Source of the DNA: an uncultured Saprospiraceae bacterium
GTDB lineage: Bacteria; Bacteroidota; Bacteroidia; Chitinophagales; Saprospiraceae
Assembly: GCA_938015595.1 (NCBI GenBank)
Contig: CALLPI010000008.1
Span: 124,001-188,000 of the forward strand
Direction of reading: 5' to 3'
Length of the DNA stretch: 64,000 bases
Part shown: piece after piece, positions 39,431 through 49,008 of the stretch
Layout of the letters: every line of letters starts with the position of its first letter
How positions within the stretch are numbered: the first letter of the stretch is position 1
Notes under the pieces: model-generated
The model's input: the letters and a program-made list of their open reading frames with translations, nothing else
Told to the model about the DNA's origin: nothing
Database searches by the model: none
Translations under genes and position numbers: made by a program

Positions 39431-40573
39431 TCAGCGGCGCAGGGCAATACCTTGGCGAGCGGCCCACTCGGCAATGTCTTCGCGGCGTAGAGCGGCGCCC
39501 ATGAGGTCGGGAAACTGACTGGGCGTGCAGGCAAAGGCGGGGATGCCCAAGTCTGCTATTTTTGCAGTGAGTTGGCGGTCGTAGGCTGGGGCGCCTTGGT
39601 CATTGAGTGCCAGCAAGATGATGAATTGTACGCCAGAGGCCTTTACGGCAGCACAGCGCTTGAGCAGTTCCTGAGCATTGCCGCCCTCGAACATGTCAGT
39701 GATGAGGATAAGGATGGTTTCGGCGGGCTGGGAGATGAGGGTTTGGCCGTAGGCCAGCGCCTTGTTGATGTCAGTACCGCCGCCTAGTTGAGTAGCAAAG
39801 AGCAGTTCTACGGGGTCGTGCAGGTGCTCGCTGAGGTCGGCTACGGCGGTATCAAATACTGCTATTCTGGTTTTTACGCTAGGCAGGGAGGCCAATGTGC
39901 AACCCAGTATGCCTGCATACACTACGGAGGCGCTCATAGAGCCGCTTTGGTCTATGAGCAGGACGAGGTGGCGTATTTGGCGGCATTTACGGCCATGGCC
40001 GAGAAACTGGCGCGGAATGATAGTGTGCTGTTCGGGCTGATAATGTTGTAGATTGGCGCGGATGGTGCGATGCCAGTCAATTTCGCGAGGCTTAGGCCGG
40101 CGGCGGATAGTACTGCAGTGAATGTTGCCTTCTACGGCTTGGCGTAAGGGTGGGTCAAGGCGTTTTTGCAGTTGTTCTACGATGCGCTGCACCACCTGCC
40201 TGGCGGTATGGTGGGTGGAGGCTGGCAGGGCTTTTTTCAGTGAGAGGATGGTGGCGGCCAGGTGTATGTCAGGTTCGAGGCTTTCGAGTAGTTCAGGCTG
40301 GAGGAGCATCTGGCGCAAGCCGAGCCGCTCCAGCGCGTCGCGCTGCATGACCTGTACTACCGGGGCAGGGAAATAGCGGCGTATGTCGCCCAGCCAGCGG
40401 TTGATTTTCGGGGATGAACTGCCCAGGCCGCCCTGGCGGTCGCTATCGTACAGGGCTTCTAGTACGTCATCCACGGCTCGGGCTTCTGTATCAGAGGGGG
40501 TGAATTGCCCTTCGGGGTCAGCCTGCCTACCTAAGATGAGCCGCCATTTTTGGAGCCGTGCTTCTGAGGACAT
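39431..40573 (-). CDS. VWA-domain (CoxE-like) protein
   Basis: LVLLIDQSGSMSASVVYAGI MIDAS motif, GGGTDINKAL. Confidence 0.88.
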   Translation of the reverse strand: MSSEARLQKWRLILGRQADPEGQFTPSDTEARAVDDVLEALYDSDRQGGLGSSSPKINRWLGDIRRYFPAPVVQVMQRDALERLGLRQMLLQPELLESLEPDIHLAATILSLKKALPASTHHTARQVVQRIVEQLQKRLDPPLRQAVEGNIHCSTIRRRPKPREIDWHRTIRANLQHYQPEQHTIIPRQFLGHGRKCRQIRHLVLLIDQSGSMSASVVYAGILGCTLASLPSVKTRIAVFDTAVADLSEHLHDPVELLFATQLGGGTDINKALAYGQTLISQPAETILILITDMFEGGNAQELLKRCAAVKASGVQFIILLALNDQGAPAYDRQLTAKIADLGIPAFACTPSQFPDLMGAALRREDIAEWAARQGIALRR

Positions 40574-40842
40574 CACACCTTAGTTTTTTGAACATGTACC
40601 CCGCCCAGAGCAACTCCAGCACGCCAACCCTGCGGTGAACAAAGCAATAAACAGCCCCTGGGTGTGCATACGCTCAGCAAGCCCAACAGCCAGCCGATGA
40701 AGGCGCCCTTCGCCCCAATGAGCATATGGCCCAAGAGGCCAAAAAGCCCACCCTCTATCGAGTGATCCGCGATACAGCCAGTAGCTTCGCCAATAAGCAG
40801 AAACCAGCGTAACTCTATGTGGGGGCATTGTGGCGGGTTCAT
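40573..40842 (-). CDS. Small hydrophobic protein of unknown function, translationally coupled on both sides
   Basis: ATGA overlap with cyclase stop and TGATG overlap with the VWA start; hydrophobic GLFGLLGHMLIGAKGAFIGWLLGLL. Confidence 0.55.
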   Translation of the reverse strand: MNPPQCPHIELRWFLLIGEATGCIADHSIEGGLFGLLGHMLIGAKGAFIGWLLGLLSVCTPRGCLLLCSPQGWRAGVALGGVHVQKTKV

Positions 40843-41354
40843 TGGATGATCATATCGCTGTACGATACCTCAATCAGGTCTTGAGTTTCTATGCCCAACA
40901 GCTCCATATACAGGCGGCACTGCTCGTAGAGTTCTTGCTCGCCAAGTAGCCCTTGCTGGTCTTGGGCTTCGATTTCGACAAAGGTGCCAAGGTTCTCCAC
41001 GGTGTCCAGGTGGAATTTGACATTGTGTAGAAAGTATATCTCGCGTTGTTTTTTGACCTGGGCCAGCACGCCCAGTGCGGCTTCGAGTAGTGGTCTGAGT
41101 GCTGCGCCTGATGCGTTAGTATCGTACAGCCACACGTCAGACTTGCCAGGGCCGGCTTCATTGGGGCGTTGATAGTAGATGAGGGCATTTTCCATAGTGC
41201 CTTCCCTGAGCTTGAGCCGTCCTTGTGGTACGCGAAAATAGGTATCGGTCTGAAAATCTGTGCCAGCAAACTGTGCGCCGCGTCCTTGCAGGAAAGTTCT
41301 TATTTCGTCGTGCTGCCGGCAGCGGGCTTTAATTTCAACATTGAGATGCAGCAT
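40839..41354 (-). CDS. CYTH-domain protein, class IV adenylate cyclase-like
   Basis: NVEIKARC, TYFRVPQGRLKLREG, FVEIEAQD. Confidence 0.88.
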   Translation of the reverse strand: MLHLNVEIKARCRQHDEIRTFLQGRGAQFAGTDFQTDTYFRVPQGRLKLREGTMENALIYYQRPNEAGPGKSDVWLYDTNASGAALRPLLEAALGVLAQVKKQREIYFLHNVKFHLDTVENLGTFVEIEAQDQQGLLGEQELYEQCRLYMELLGIETQDLIEVSYSDMIIQ

Positions 41355-41421
41355 GATAGTTATGGTTTTGATGCCGCGCCAACCCTCCAGCGCTGGCTAT
41401 GTGCAGTGCAAATATGCGCTA

Positions 41422-41486
41422 TTTATACTTCGACTCGTCAAGTTTTGTGCATGATTTATAGATATTATGCACAAAACTTGGCGAGT
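41422..41486. repeat. Dispersed palindromic repeat family PR1, copy A
   Basis: ACTCGTCAAGTTTTGTGCAT-N14-ATGCACAAAACTTGGCGAGT: 19/20 complementary arms. Confidence 0.88.
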
Positions 41487-41814
41487 TAAAGCATACATCA
41501 CACCGTCTTCGTTGGAAATGGCCATCGTGAAGCGCGAGGGCGTGTCCACGCGAATATTTTGCTTGCTGAGCGCGCGGCGCAGGTCCACGTCAATAGAAAT
41601 GGGCGAGAGGTCGAGGTACTCATAGTCCTGGATCACCGGCCAGACGAAAGCAGTGCTGTCAGCCAGGCATTTGGCTGAGCCAGCACTGGTGCGCCCGCAA
41701 ATGACCAGTATTTTGTCGGAAGGGCAGCGCTTTGTAACGCGATACCCAAAAGACGCTCGTCATAAAGAGCAAGAGTATCAAGTCAGCAATAAGCAGAACT
41801 AACGATGGTAGCAT
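41487..41814 (-). pseudogene. Truncated, frameshifted flotillin/SPFH N-terminus
   Basis: MLPSLVLLIADLILLLFMTSVFWVSRYKALP / (frameshift) SDKILVICGRTSAGSAKCLADSTAFVWPVIQDYEYLDLSPISIDVDLRRALSKQNIRVDTPSRFTMAISNEDGVMYA, then palindromic repeat. Confidence 0.8.
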
Positions 41815-42005
41815 GAGGGAGTTGTTGCGGATCCTACAACAGATTTAATGAACACGCTGACCGCCTCAGTCCTCGAGCGTTGGGCTGAACAGACGCGCGT
41901 TCGCTGTCTTTGCTCGGTCGGCGGTTAAGTCGGTTGCAGGCTTGTAAAGCTACGACAAAATTGTTCCTGCAAAACTTCTCTGGGCTTTAATTTTCAGGCA
42001 TAGTG

Positions 42006-42890
42006 CTATTGGGAGCAGCGTTCGCGCACCATTTGCTGAAAATTTTCTTGTTGTAGCAGGCGCGAGAATGTTTCTCTATTGTGCAGAGGATTCTCCTGCG
42101 GAGTTTTATCTTGCCAATATATATCGGCATAGGCATTAAGGCCGTACCGTTCATAGGCGATATCCAGCAGGCAATTGGCTGCCGACTCAGACTGCTTCGG
42201 ATGAGCGCGCAACCAGGCGGCAAGAGCCATGGCTCGGTAGCGCGCCAGCACTGACGGAGAGGGCTGCTCGAAGTCCATGACTGCCAGCTCTGGCTTGGTA
42301 GGGTGGTAGTGCACAGCAAACTCATCGCCGGGTTCGAGTAGCATGCCATTGGGCAGATAGTTTGATTCCGGCAAGGGCTGCCTACCTCGGCGTATTTGCC
42401 CTCCTGCCACGTACTCGAATGCCACCCACTCTGCCCCTTGTCGGTCTTTCTCTTCAAAGGCTTTGGCTATGGTGGTTTTGCTGTACTGCATCGACAGTTC
42501 CTGCCTAGCTTGCCAATTGGCTCTGCGCTGTGAATGCCATACCAGTGCGCTCATCGTCAGTACAATGAAGCCGAATATAGCCAGTACCCTCCAAAGGAAG
42601 TGCTGCTGCCGGCGCTCCAACTGCCAGCGCTTGCGATTGAAAGGCGTATCCACTTTTTGATTGCTGCGCAAGGCGTAGCGAAATTCCTGGCCTTTGCGCT
42701 CAATGTGCACTTCGCAGAGGTCTTCTTCTATAAAAAAGGTATAACGAGCCGACTGCCGGACGTTGAAATCAATGGCTACCACTTCCTGGTTACAATATAC
42801 CACCACATGGCCACTTTCAGGGCCATGGTACAGCCCTACGATGTATTCCTGTCCGGCGGGGCTGCGATAAGACCAAGCGTACTGCGACAC
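42006..42890 (-). CDS. Hypothetical membrane protein with one central TM
   Basis: Long ORF, TM FLWRVLAIFGFIVLTMSALVW. Confidence 0.7.
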   Translation of the reverse strand: MSQYAWSYRSPAGQEYIVGLYHGPESGHVVVYCNQEVVAIDFNVRQSARYTFFIEEDLCEVHIERKGQEFRYALRSNQKVDTPFNRKRWQLERRQQHFLWRVLAIFGFIVLTMSALVWHSQRRANWQARQELSMQYSKTTIAKAFEEKDRQGAEWVAFEYVAGGQIRRGRQPLPESNYLPNGMLLEPGDEFAVHYHPTKPELAVMDFEQPSPSVLARYRAMALAAWLRAHPKQSESAANCLLDIAYERYGLNAYADIYWQDKTPQENPLHNRETFSRLLQQENFQQMVRERCSQ

Positions 42891-43009
42891 GAAGCTATTC
42901 GTTGTGATTTTGCTTGCGAATGTACGGATTTTCCACCATGTAACTGTTCTTTGCGCGAACGTCTCCAGATAGTGGTGATACTAGCTCGCACTTCGGTACC
43001 CCAGCCTTA

Positions 43010-43090
43010 TTTATACTTCGACTCGCCAAGTTTTTTTGTGCACAACATCCGCAAGTCATGCACAAAACTTGTGCGTTGCTCAGTATATAC
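43010..43090. repeat. Dispersed palindromic repeat family PR1, copy B
   Basis: TTTATACTTCGACTCGCCAAGTTTTTTTGTGCA...TGCACAAAACTTGTGCGTTGCTCAGTATATA. Confidence 0.8.
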
Positions 43091-43145
43091 GGAAGATTTT
43101 TTTCGAATAGCTGGCGCACAAAGGGCTGTTTTTGTGCTGGTTCAT

Positions 43146-43177
43146 GTGCAAAGAAGGCGAAGGGTGCAAAGGCTGCA
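43146..43177. repeat. GCAAAGG-type intergenic repeat, copy 2
   Basis: GTGCAAAGAAGGCGAAGGGTGCAAAGGCTGCA preceded by GTGCTGGTTC, as in copy 4. Confidence 0.5.
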
Positions 43178-43200
43178 CTATCATTCACTGCCGAGACTAC

Positions 43201-43503
43201 TCACACCACTTCCAGCAACGTTCTGAAGGCCACGTACTTGTCGCGATAGCGAGCGGCATGCTTTGCTTGTAAGCGTGCAGCGTGTTGCTGCTGGTACAGT
43301 AAGAAGGTTTCGAGGTCGGGGCAGGCATATTGAATGGCGTAGGTGATGCCCTGCGCATCTTCGTCGCCGAGCACCTTGCACAGGCGATGGCTTTCAAAAA
43401 GACCAGTAGCCATCACATCTGGTATGTGTACCTCCCGCATCCAGCGCAGCCAATCTTCGTGCAAATCGTGGTCAATCTTGATGGTAACGTTGTATATAAG
43501 CAT
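43201..43503 (-). CDS. DUF4286 family protein
   Basis: MLIYNVTIKIDHDLHEDWLRWMREVHIPDVMATGLFESHRLCKVL; start refined. Confidence 0.85.
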   Translation of the reverse strand: MLIYNVTIKIDHDLHEDWLRWMREVHIPDVMATGLFESHRLCKVLGDEDAQGITYAIQYACPDLETFLLYQQQHAARLQAKHAARYRDKYVAFRTLLEVV

Positions 43504-43528
43504 GGTACAACCAGGCGCAACTGCCCGT

Positions 43529-44839
43529 TTAGATTCTTTGAATTTGGGCGCCAATAGCGCGCAAGCGTTCGTCAATGTGCTGGTAGCCTCGGTCTATTTG
43601 GTGGATGTTGGAGATGACGCTCCTGCCTTTTGCCGAGAGGGCTGCGATGAGCAGCGCTACGCCAGCGCGGATGTCGGGCGAAGTCATTTCAATACCCCGC
43701 AGCGGGAAGCGCCGGTCCAGGCCGATAACTGTAGCACGGTGGGGGTCGCAAAGGATGATCTGGGCACCCATGTCAATGAGTTTATCCACAAAAAACAGAC
43801 GGCTTTCAAACATCTTTTGATGAATGAGCACGCTGCCTTTGGCTTGGATGGCCGTGACCAATACAATACTCATGAGGTCAGGGGTAAAGCCTGGCCAGGG
43901 CGCATCGTAAATGGTGAGGATGGAGCCGTCAATGAAGGATTGTATCTCGTAGTGCTCGTGCGGAGCAATGTGGATATCGTCGCCTTGTATGTCCAGGCTA
44001 ATGCCCAGGCGTTCAAACACACGAGGAATAATACCCAACTCAGAGATGCCGGCATTGCGTATGGTAATGTTGGATTGAGTCATGGCGGCCAGGCCAATGA
44101 AGCTACCCACCTCAATCATGTCAGGTAGCAGGCGGTGCTCAGCGCCATGCAGGCTGGCCACACCTCTAATGCGCAAAAGGTTTGAGCCGAGACCTTCAAT
44201 ATGGGCACCCATGCGCTGGAGCAGGCGGCAGAGTTGTTGTACGTAGGGCTCGCAGGCGGCATTGTAGATAGTGGTGATACCCTGCCCTAGGGCTGCTGCC
44301 ATGACGACATTGGCTGTACCAGTGACGGAGATTTCGTCCATCAATAGATATTGGCCCTGGATAGTGGATGCTGAAATGCGGTAGAGATTGCGGTCGGGGT
44401 CAAAGTCGAACTGCGCGCCCAGTGCTTCCAACCCCAGTAAGTGCGTGTCCAAGCGGCGACGACCTATTTTGTCTCCGCCCGGCTTGGGCAATAACGCCTG
44501 GCCAAATCGGGCCAAAAGCGGGCCTAACAACATGACTGAGCCGCGAATACGCCCAGCGGCTTTGTAGTAGTCTTCGGTGTAGATGTAGTCCAGCTGCACC
44601 TCATCAGCTTGGAAAACATAGGTATCGGCTGCTGTTTGAGCAATTTTTACCCCCATACCACGCAGTAGGTCTATAAGTTGGAGTACATCCCGGATGGCAG
44701 GCACATTGGAGATAGTCACCGGCTCAGGCGTGAGCAACACGGCGCACAGCACTTGCAGTGCTTCATTTTTAGCACCTTGGGGGTGTAGCTCGCCTTGCAA
44801 AGGAGAGCCGCCAATGACTTCAAAGGCATCGAGGTGCAT
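43529..44839 (-). CDS. murA: UDP-N-acetylglucosamine 1-carboxyvinyltransferase
   Basis: GGSPLQGELHPQGAKNEALQVLCAVLLT, LLGPLLARFG, KPGGDKIGRR. Confidence 0.96.
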   Translation of the reverse strand: MHLDAFEVIGGSPLQGELHPQGAKNEALQVLCAVLLTPEPVTISNVPAIRDVLQLIDLLRGMGVKIAQTAADTYVFQADEVQLDYIYTEDYYKAAGRIRGSVMLLGPLLARFGQALLPKPGGDKIGRRRLDTHLLGLEALGAQFDFDPDRNLYRISASTIQGQYLLMDEISVTGTANVVMAAALGQGITTIYNAACEPYVQQLCRLLQRMGAHIEGLGSNLLRIRGVASLHGAEHRLLPDMIEVGSFIGLAAMTQSNITIRNAGISELGIIPRVFERLGISLDIQGDDIHIAPHEHYEIQSFIDGSILTIYDAPWPGFTPDLMSIVLVTAIQAKGSVLIHQKMFESRLFFVDKLIDMGAQIILCDPHRATVIGLDRRFPLRGIEMTSPDIRAGVALLIAALSAKGRSVISNIHQIDRGYQHIDERLRAIGAQIQRI

Positions 44840-44845
44840 GAGGCG

Positions 44846-45511
44846 TTACTTGCGTTTCCAGGTTTTCTTTTTCTTTTTGCTGCTTTGTTTGCTGCTTTGC
44901 TGCTGGGTTGGCTGACCGTTGCGCTTGCCCTGTGCAGTGCCTGCAGGGTCGAGGTTTTCAATGGGTTGGTCGCTAGGCATGGAGAGTTTGCCATCAGAGA
45001 GGGCTACTAGGTCGGCCTTGATAACTTCGTCGCTTACGTAGTGGTCGCGGTTCCAGGTTCTGTAGGCCAGCTTCATGTAGGAGCTAATGGAGGCCACCAG
45101 CCCTTGCTTGATGGGGCCGTCTTCCATATCCTTGGCCTTTTTGATGAGCAATTGCACATAGTGCCCGTAGTGGCGGAAGCGGGCTTCAGATTCGGGATAT
45201 TCTATTTTTTCTGGTTTTTTGGTCTTATCTTCGGGCGTAGGAATGACGCCGGAGGGCGGTACTACGCCGTTGAGGTCGTATCCGGCTATTTGAAAAGCAT
45301 GTTTCCAGAGGCGCTCGCGGTAGTCTTCCACGTTTTTGCCCTGCGGGTTCATGATGTACATGAGATCTACGATTTTCTCCACGTAGGCCTGCCGCATTTT
45401 CAGGTCGGGTATGGATTTGGCATATTGGATCATCTCTTGCACGTGGCGGCCGTATTCGGGCATGATGAGTTCGTCGCGGGAGGTATTGTATTCGATTTCT
45501 ATTTTGCGCAT
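44846..45511 (-). CDS. DUF4290 protein with Lys/Gln-rich tail
   Basis: YNTSRDELIMPEYGRHVQEMIQYAKSI; C-terminus QQQSSKQSSKKKKKTWKRK. Confidence 0.88.
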   Translation of the reverse strand: MRKIEIEYNTSRDELIMPEYGRHVQEMIQYAKSIPDLKMRQAYVEKIVDLMYIMNPQGKNVEDYRERLWKHAFQIAGYDLNGVVPPSGVIPTPEDKTKKPEKIEYPESEARFRHYGHYVQLLIKKAKDMEDGPIKQGLVASISSYMKLAYRTWNRDHYVSDEVIKADLVALSDGKLSMPSDQPIENLDPAGTAQGKRNGQPTQQQSSKQSSKKKKKTWKRK

Positions 45512-45567
45512 GATGAACGCGAAGTTAATTGATATTAAAACAATGATGAACAGAGCGTTTTGCAGTC

Positions 45568-47409
45568 TTATTCAACAGTGACAGACTTGGCAAGGTTGCG
45601 TGGCTGGTCCACGTTGCAGTCGCGCATTACAGCAATATGGTAGGAGAGCAATTGCAGTGGGATAACCGATAGCAGCGGGGTGAACGGCTCCTCGGTGGGC
45701 GGTATCTCAATGGTGTAGTCGGCCAGTTGGCTAATTACTTCATCGCCTTGTTCTACTACGGCAATGACCATACCCTTGCGGGCTTTGACCTCCTGTATGT
45801 TGCTCACGATCTTGTCGTAGGCGCTTTTGTTGGTAGCAATGACAATGACGGGCATGTTTTCGTCAATGAGGGCAATGGGGCCGTGCTTCATTTCGGCAGC
45901 CGGATAGCCCTCGGCGTGGATGTAGGAAATTTCCTTAAGCTTGAGCGCGCCTTCCAGCGCTACGGGAAAGTTGTAGCCCCTGCCTAAGTAAATGGCGTTG
46001 GTGCGGTCTTTGATTTCGCCGGCAATGTAGGCAATCTGGGCATTGGCTTCCAGCACCTGGGCTATTTTGCCAGGTATTTCGGAGAGCTCGAGCAGCAGCC
46101 GCCGGAAGTCAGACTCTGCCAGCACCCCCCGCCTGTGCGCCAGCACCAGCGCCATAAGCGAGAGCAGGGTTACCTGTCCTGTAAAGGCCTTAGTAGAGGC
46201 CACGCCGATTTCGGGGCCGCAGTGAATGTACGAGCCGCAGTGGGTGAGCCGGGCAATGGAAGAGCCTACTACATTGACGATGCCATAGACCAAGGAGCCT
46301 CTTTCCCTGGCTAGTTCTACGGCGGCCAGGGTGTCAGCGGTTTCGCCCGACTGGGAAATGGCGATGACTACATCCTCCTCGTTGAGGATGGGGTTGCGAT
46401 AGCGCAACTCGGAGGCATACTCTACTTCCACCGGAATGCGGGCGAGGTCTTCGATGAGGTATTCGCCGATGAGGCCAGCGTGCCAGGAAGTGCCGCAGGC
46501 TGCAATGATGATGCGCCGAGCCTGGGCTACGCGAGCCAAGTGGTCGTCGAGGCCACCCAGGCGCACCCAGCCTTGCTCCACGTTGAGCCGGCCACGCATG
46601 CAGTCGGCCACGGTAGTGGGCTGCTCGTAGATTTCCTTGAGCATGAAGTGCTCGTAGCCGCCTTTTTCCAACTGTTCGATTTCCATATCCAGTTCATGAA
46701 TATAAGGCGTTTGCACTTCGTTGTTCATGGTGCGTATTTGGAGGTTGTCGCGCAGGCTCACGGTGGCAATTTCGCCGTCGTTGAGGTAGATGACGCGCTT
46801 GGTATGCTCCACGATGGGCGTTGCATCTGAAGCGATGAAGTACTCGCCGTTGCCGACACCGATGACCAGAGGGCTGGCTTTTCGGGCGGCTACGAGCTTG
46901 CCGGGATCGTCGCGGTCCATTACCACAATAGCATAAGCCCCGGTGATGCGTGTGAGTGCTACGCGCACGGCTTCCTCCAGGGGCCATTGCTCGCGGTGCT
47001 GCAGTTCTTCAATGAAGTGTACCAGTACCTCAGTGTCAGTTTGCCCCTGGAACACGTGGCCTTCTTTTTCCAGGGCTTTTTTGAGGAGAGCATAGTTTTC
47101 GATGATGCCATTGTGCACCAATGCCAGGCGTTGGTTGCCAGAAGTGTGCGGGTGGGCATTGATGTCGTCAGGGGGGCCGTGCGTAGCCCAGCGGGTATGG
47201 CCTATGCCCTGGCTGCCGTCCGTAGGATAATTTTGGGCGGCTCGCGCCAGGTCGTCCACTTTGCCCTTTTTTTTGAGCACTTGGAGGCGGTTTTGGTGCA
47301 TCAGAGCGATGCCGGCGCTATCATAGCCACGGTACTCGAGGCGTTGCAATCCTTTGATGAGTATTGGCCAGGCAGGTTTATGCCCCAGGTAAGCAACGAT
47401 TCCACACAT
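45568..47409 (-). CDS. glmS: Glutamine-fructose-6-phosphate aminotransferase
   Basis: CGIVAYLGHK N-terminal Cys amidotransferase and two SIS domains, C-terminal LAKSVTVE. Confidence 0.98.
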   Translation of the reverse strand: MCGIVAYLGHKPAWPILIKGLQRLEYRGYDSAGIALMHQNRLQVLKKKGKVDDLARAAQNYPTDGSQGIGHTRWATHGPPDDINAHPHTSGNQRLALVHNGIIENYALLKKALEKEGHVFQGQTDTEVLVHFIEELQHREQWPLEEAVRVALTRITGAYAIVVMDRDDPGKLVAARKASPLVIGVGNGEYFIASDATPIVEHTKRVIYLNDGEIATVSLRDNLQIRTMNNEVQTPYIHELDMEIEQLEKGGYEHFMLKEIYEQPTTVADCMRGRLNVEQGWVRLGGLDDHLARVAQARRIIIAACGTSWHAGLIGEYLIEDLARIPVEVEYASELRYRNPILNEEDVVIAISQSGETADTLAAVELARERGSLVYGIVNVVGSSIARLTHCGSYIHCGPEIGVASTKAFTGQVTLLSLMALVLAHRRGVLAESDFRRLLLELSEIPGKIAQVLEANAQIAYIAGEIKDRTNAIYLGRGYNFPVALEGALKLKEISYIHAEGYPAAEMKHGPIALIDENMPVIVIATNKSAYDKIVSNIQEVKARKGMVIAVVEQGDEVISQLADYTIEIPPTEEPFTPLLSVIPLQLLSYHIAVMRDCNVDQPRNLAKSVTVE

Positions 47410-47441
47410 GGTTTGTCAGAGCGTTTTTGCGTTGTTTGAAT

Positions 47442-48827
47442 TCAGGACTTGGTGAAGGCTACTTTGAGCCGCATTTTTTGAGTTGGATGGTTAGGGCCAT
47501 TAAGTACTACCCTGCTACTGCGCTGGCCTTTTTGGTAGAGTTGTAGGTAGAGTACATTGGGCGCCCTGCCGGAGATTATGTCGGCCAAATGAGCCGATAC
47601 GTTCATCCTGTAGGTATCAGGACGGGCGCCGCCGCCCCGGATGAGCACCCCGCCAAAGATACGAGTACGCTGGGCACCGGCAAATTGCACATCGGCAATG
47701 GGGTCGAGGTTGCCGTTGAAGTCGGCTGTGCGTAAGGTCAGATCTGCACTGGGGCGATACTTGAGGGTATCGTCGTCGGGGAAGAACCCCAGAGGGACCT
47801 CCAGCTCAGCATAATTGACAATGGCCCCTCGCAAGTGCTGAATGTGAGGCAACTCAAGGCGGATGTGTGGCCCGGCCATGCCCTGTGACAAGAGTACGCC
47901 TCCGGGGGGCGTCGTATTGCCTAGTAAGGTTTCTACGGGGAAGCCGGCGGTTTCGTGGCGGAAGGAAGATACCCGTGCCCCCAGCTCGTTGATATCAAAC
48001 TGGTATTGACGTGGTCTGCCCTGGTCGTTGGTGTAGTACAGGTACATACCTGCGCGCAGTGTGGAGAAGTTGAAACTGAAAGCTACCAGGCCGTCGGTGG
48101 TGTTTGTAGGCTTGAGATATAGCCCTCGAAATACGCGGATGAAGGTAGTGTCGTGATCATAGACTGTGGTATCGAGGCTGATGAGTTCTTGCCCGATGGC
48201 AGGGTCAAGGGGGATGCGCAGGTGGGGGAAAGAAAGACGCACAGTGTCTATTCCACTGTAGTCTAGTACGCTCAGGCTATCCAGCCTGGGCGGAAACTGG
48301 ATGCTGCCAATGGGTACGGGCTGGGTGGCAAAGGTGGCATCGGAGTAGTACTTGCCGGCCACGGCGTCAATCTCCTGGATGACTCGGTACACCTCCAGCC
48401 CGAAGGTTTGGGTAGGCCGGCCAAAGAAGTTGGTAGAGTCGAGTGTAAGCACCAGTACTATGGAGTCCAGGGTGACGTCCTTGAAGTTGGGTTTGGTCAG
48501 GAATCCGGCAGTACCAGCACGGGTCAGGTGTAGGGTGGGCTGCACGTAGAGGGAGGCTTCCACCTTGCCAAAGACGGGGTCGTTATAAGTACCGAAGGGA
48601 TGGCTGAGCAGTTGGTTGGCAAAGTTGGCGCCGTCGTACACCAGCACTGGGCTGTTGGGCTGCACCGAAGCTTGGATGGTGATAGTATCTACAAAGTCGA
48701 GGCCGAGGCGGTCTTCCTCTAGCAGGTCGGCGCCAAGAGTAGTAGGGTCAGTGCAGGCGCTTTGCATGGCTGTTAGGACCAGGGCAAGTACGAAGGAGCA
48801 GCAGAGAAAGAGGATGGAAGGTTTCAT
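47442..48827 (-). CDS. DUF4270 lipoprotein
   Basis: Lipobox-like QSAC, TDPTTLGADLLEEDRLGLDFVDTITI. Confidence 0.85.
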   Translation of the reverse strand: MKPSILFLCCSFVLALVLTAMQSACTDPTTLGADLLEEDRLGLDFVDTITIQASVQPNSPVLVYDGANFANQLLSHPFGTYNDPVFGKVEASLYVQPTLHLTRAGTAGFLTKPNFKDVTLDSIVLVLTLDSTNFFGRPTQTFGLEVYRVIQEIDAVAGKYYSDATFATQPVPIGSIQFPPRLDSLSVLDYSGIDTVRLSFPHLRIPLDPAIGQELISLDTTVYDHDTTFIRVFRGLYLKPTNTTDGLVAFSFNFSTLRAGMYLYYTNDQGRPRQYQFDINELGARVSSFRHETAGFPVETLLGNTTPPGGVLLSQGMAGPHIRLELPHIQHLRGAIVNYAELEVPLGFFPDDDTLKYRPSADLTLRTADFNGNLDPIADVQFAGAQRTRIFGGVLIRGGGARPDTYRMNVSAHLADIISGRAPNVLYLQLYQKGQRSSRVVLNGPNHPTQKMRLKVAFTKS

Positions 48828-49008
48828 GCAGATGATTCAAAGTTACAAGGCACACGCACAATGCGCACGCTATGGGTCAAGACAACAGCGACAGGCCAAC
48901 GCGTTGGCCATTCATAAACGCATATAACCGGAAGATATTACAACCTCGGCGGGCGCACAAGCTCGGCTCGGCGCCGGCCGGCGGCAGGAGTACGCCCGGC
49001 AGAGTACC

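Noticed and set aside
48965-48990. GC-rich GGCGCCGGCCGGCGGC palindrome
   Set aside because: Short compositional palindrome with no second copy noticed
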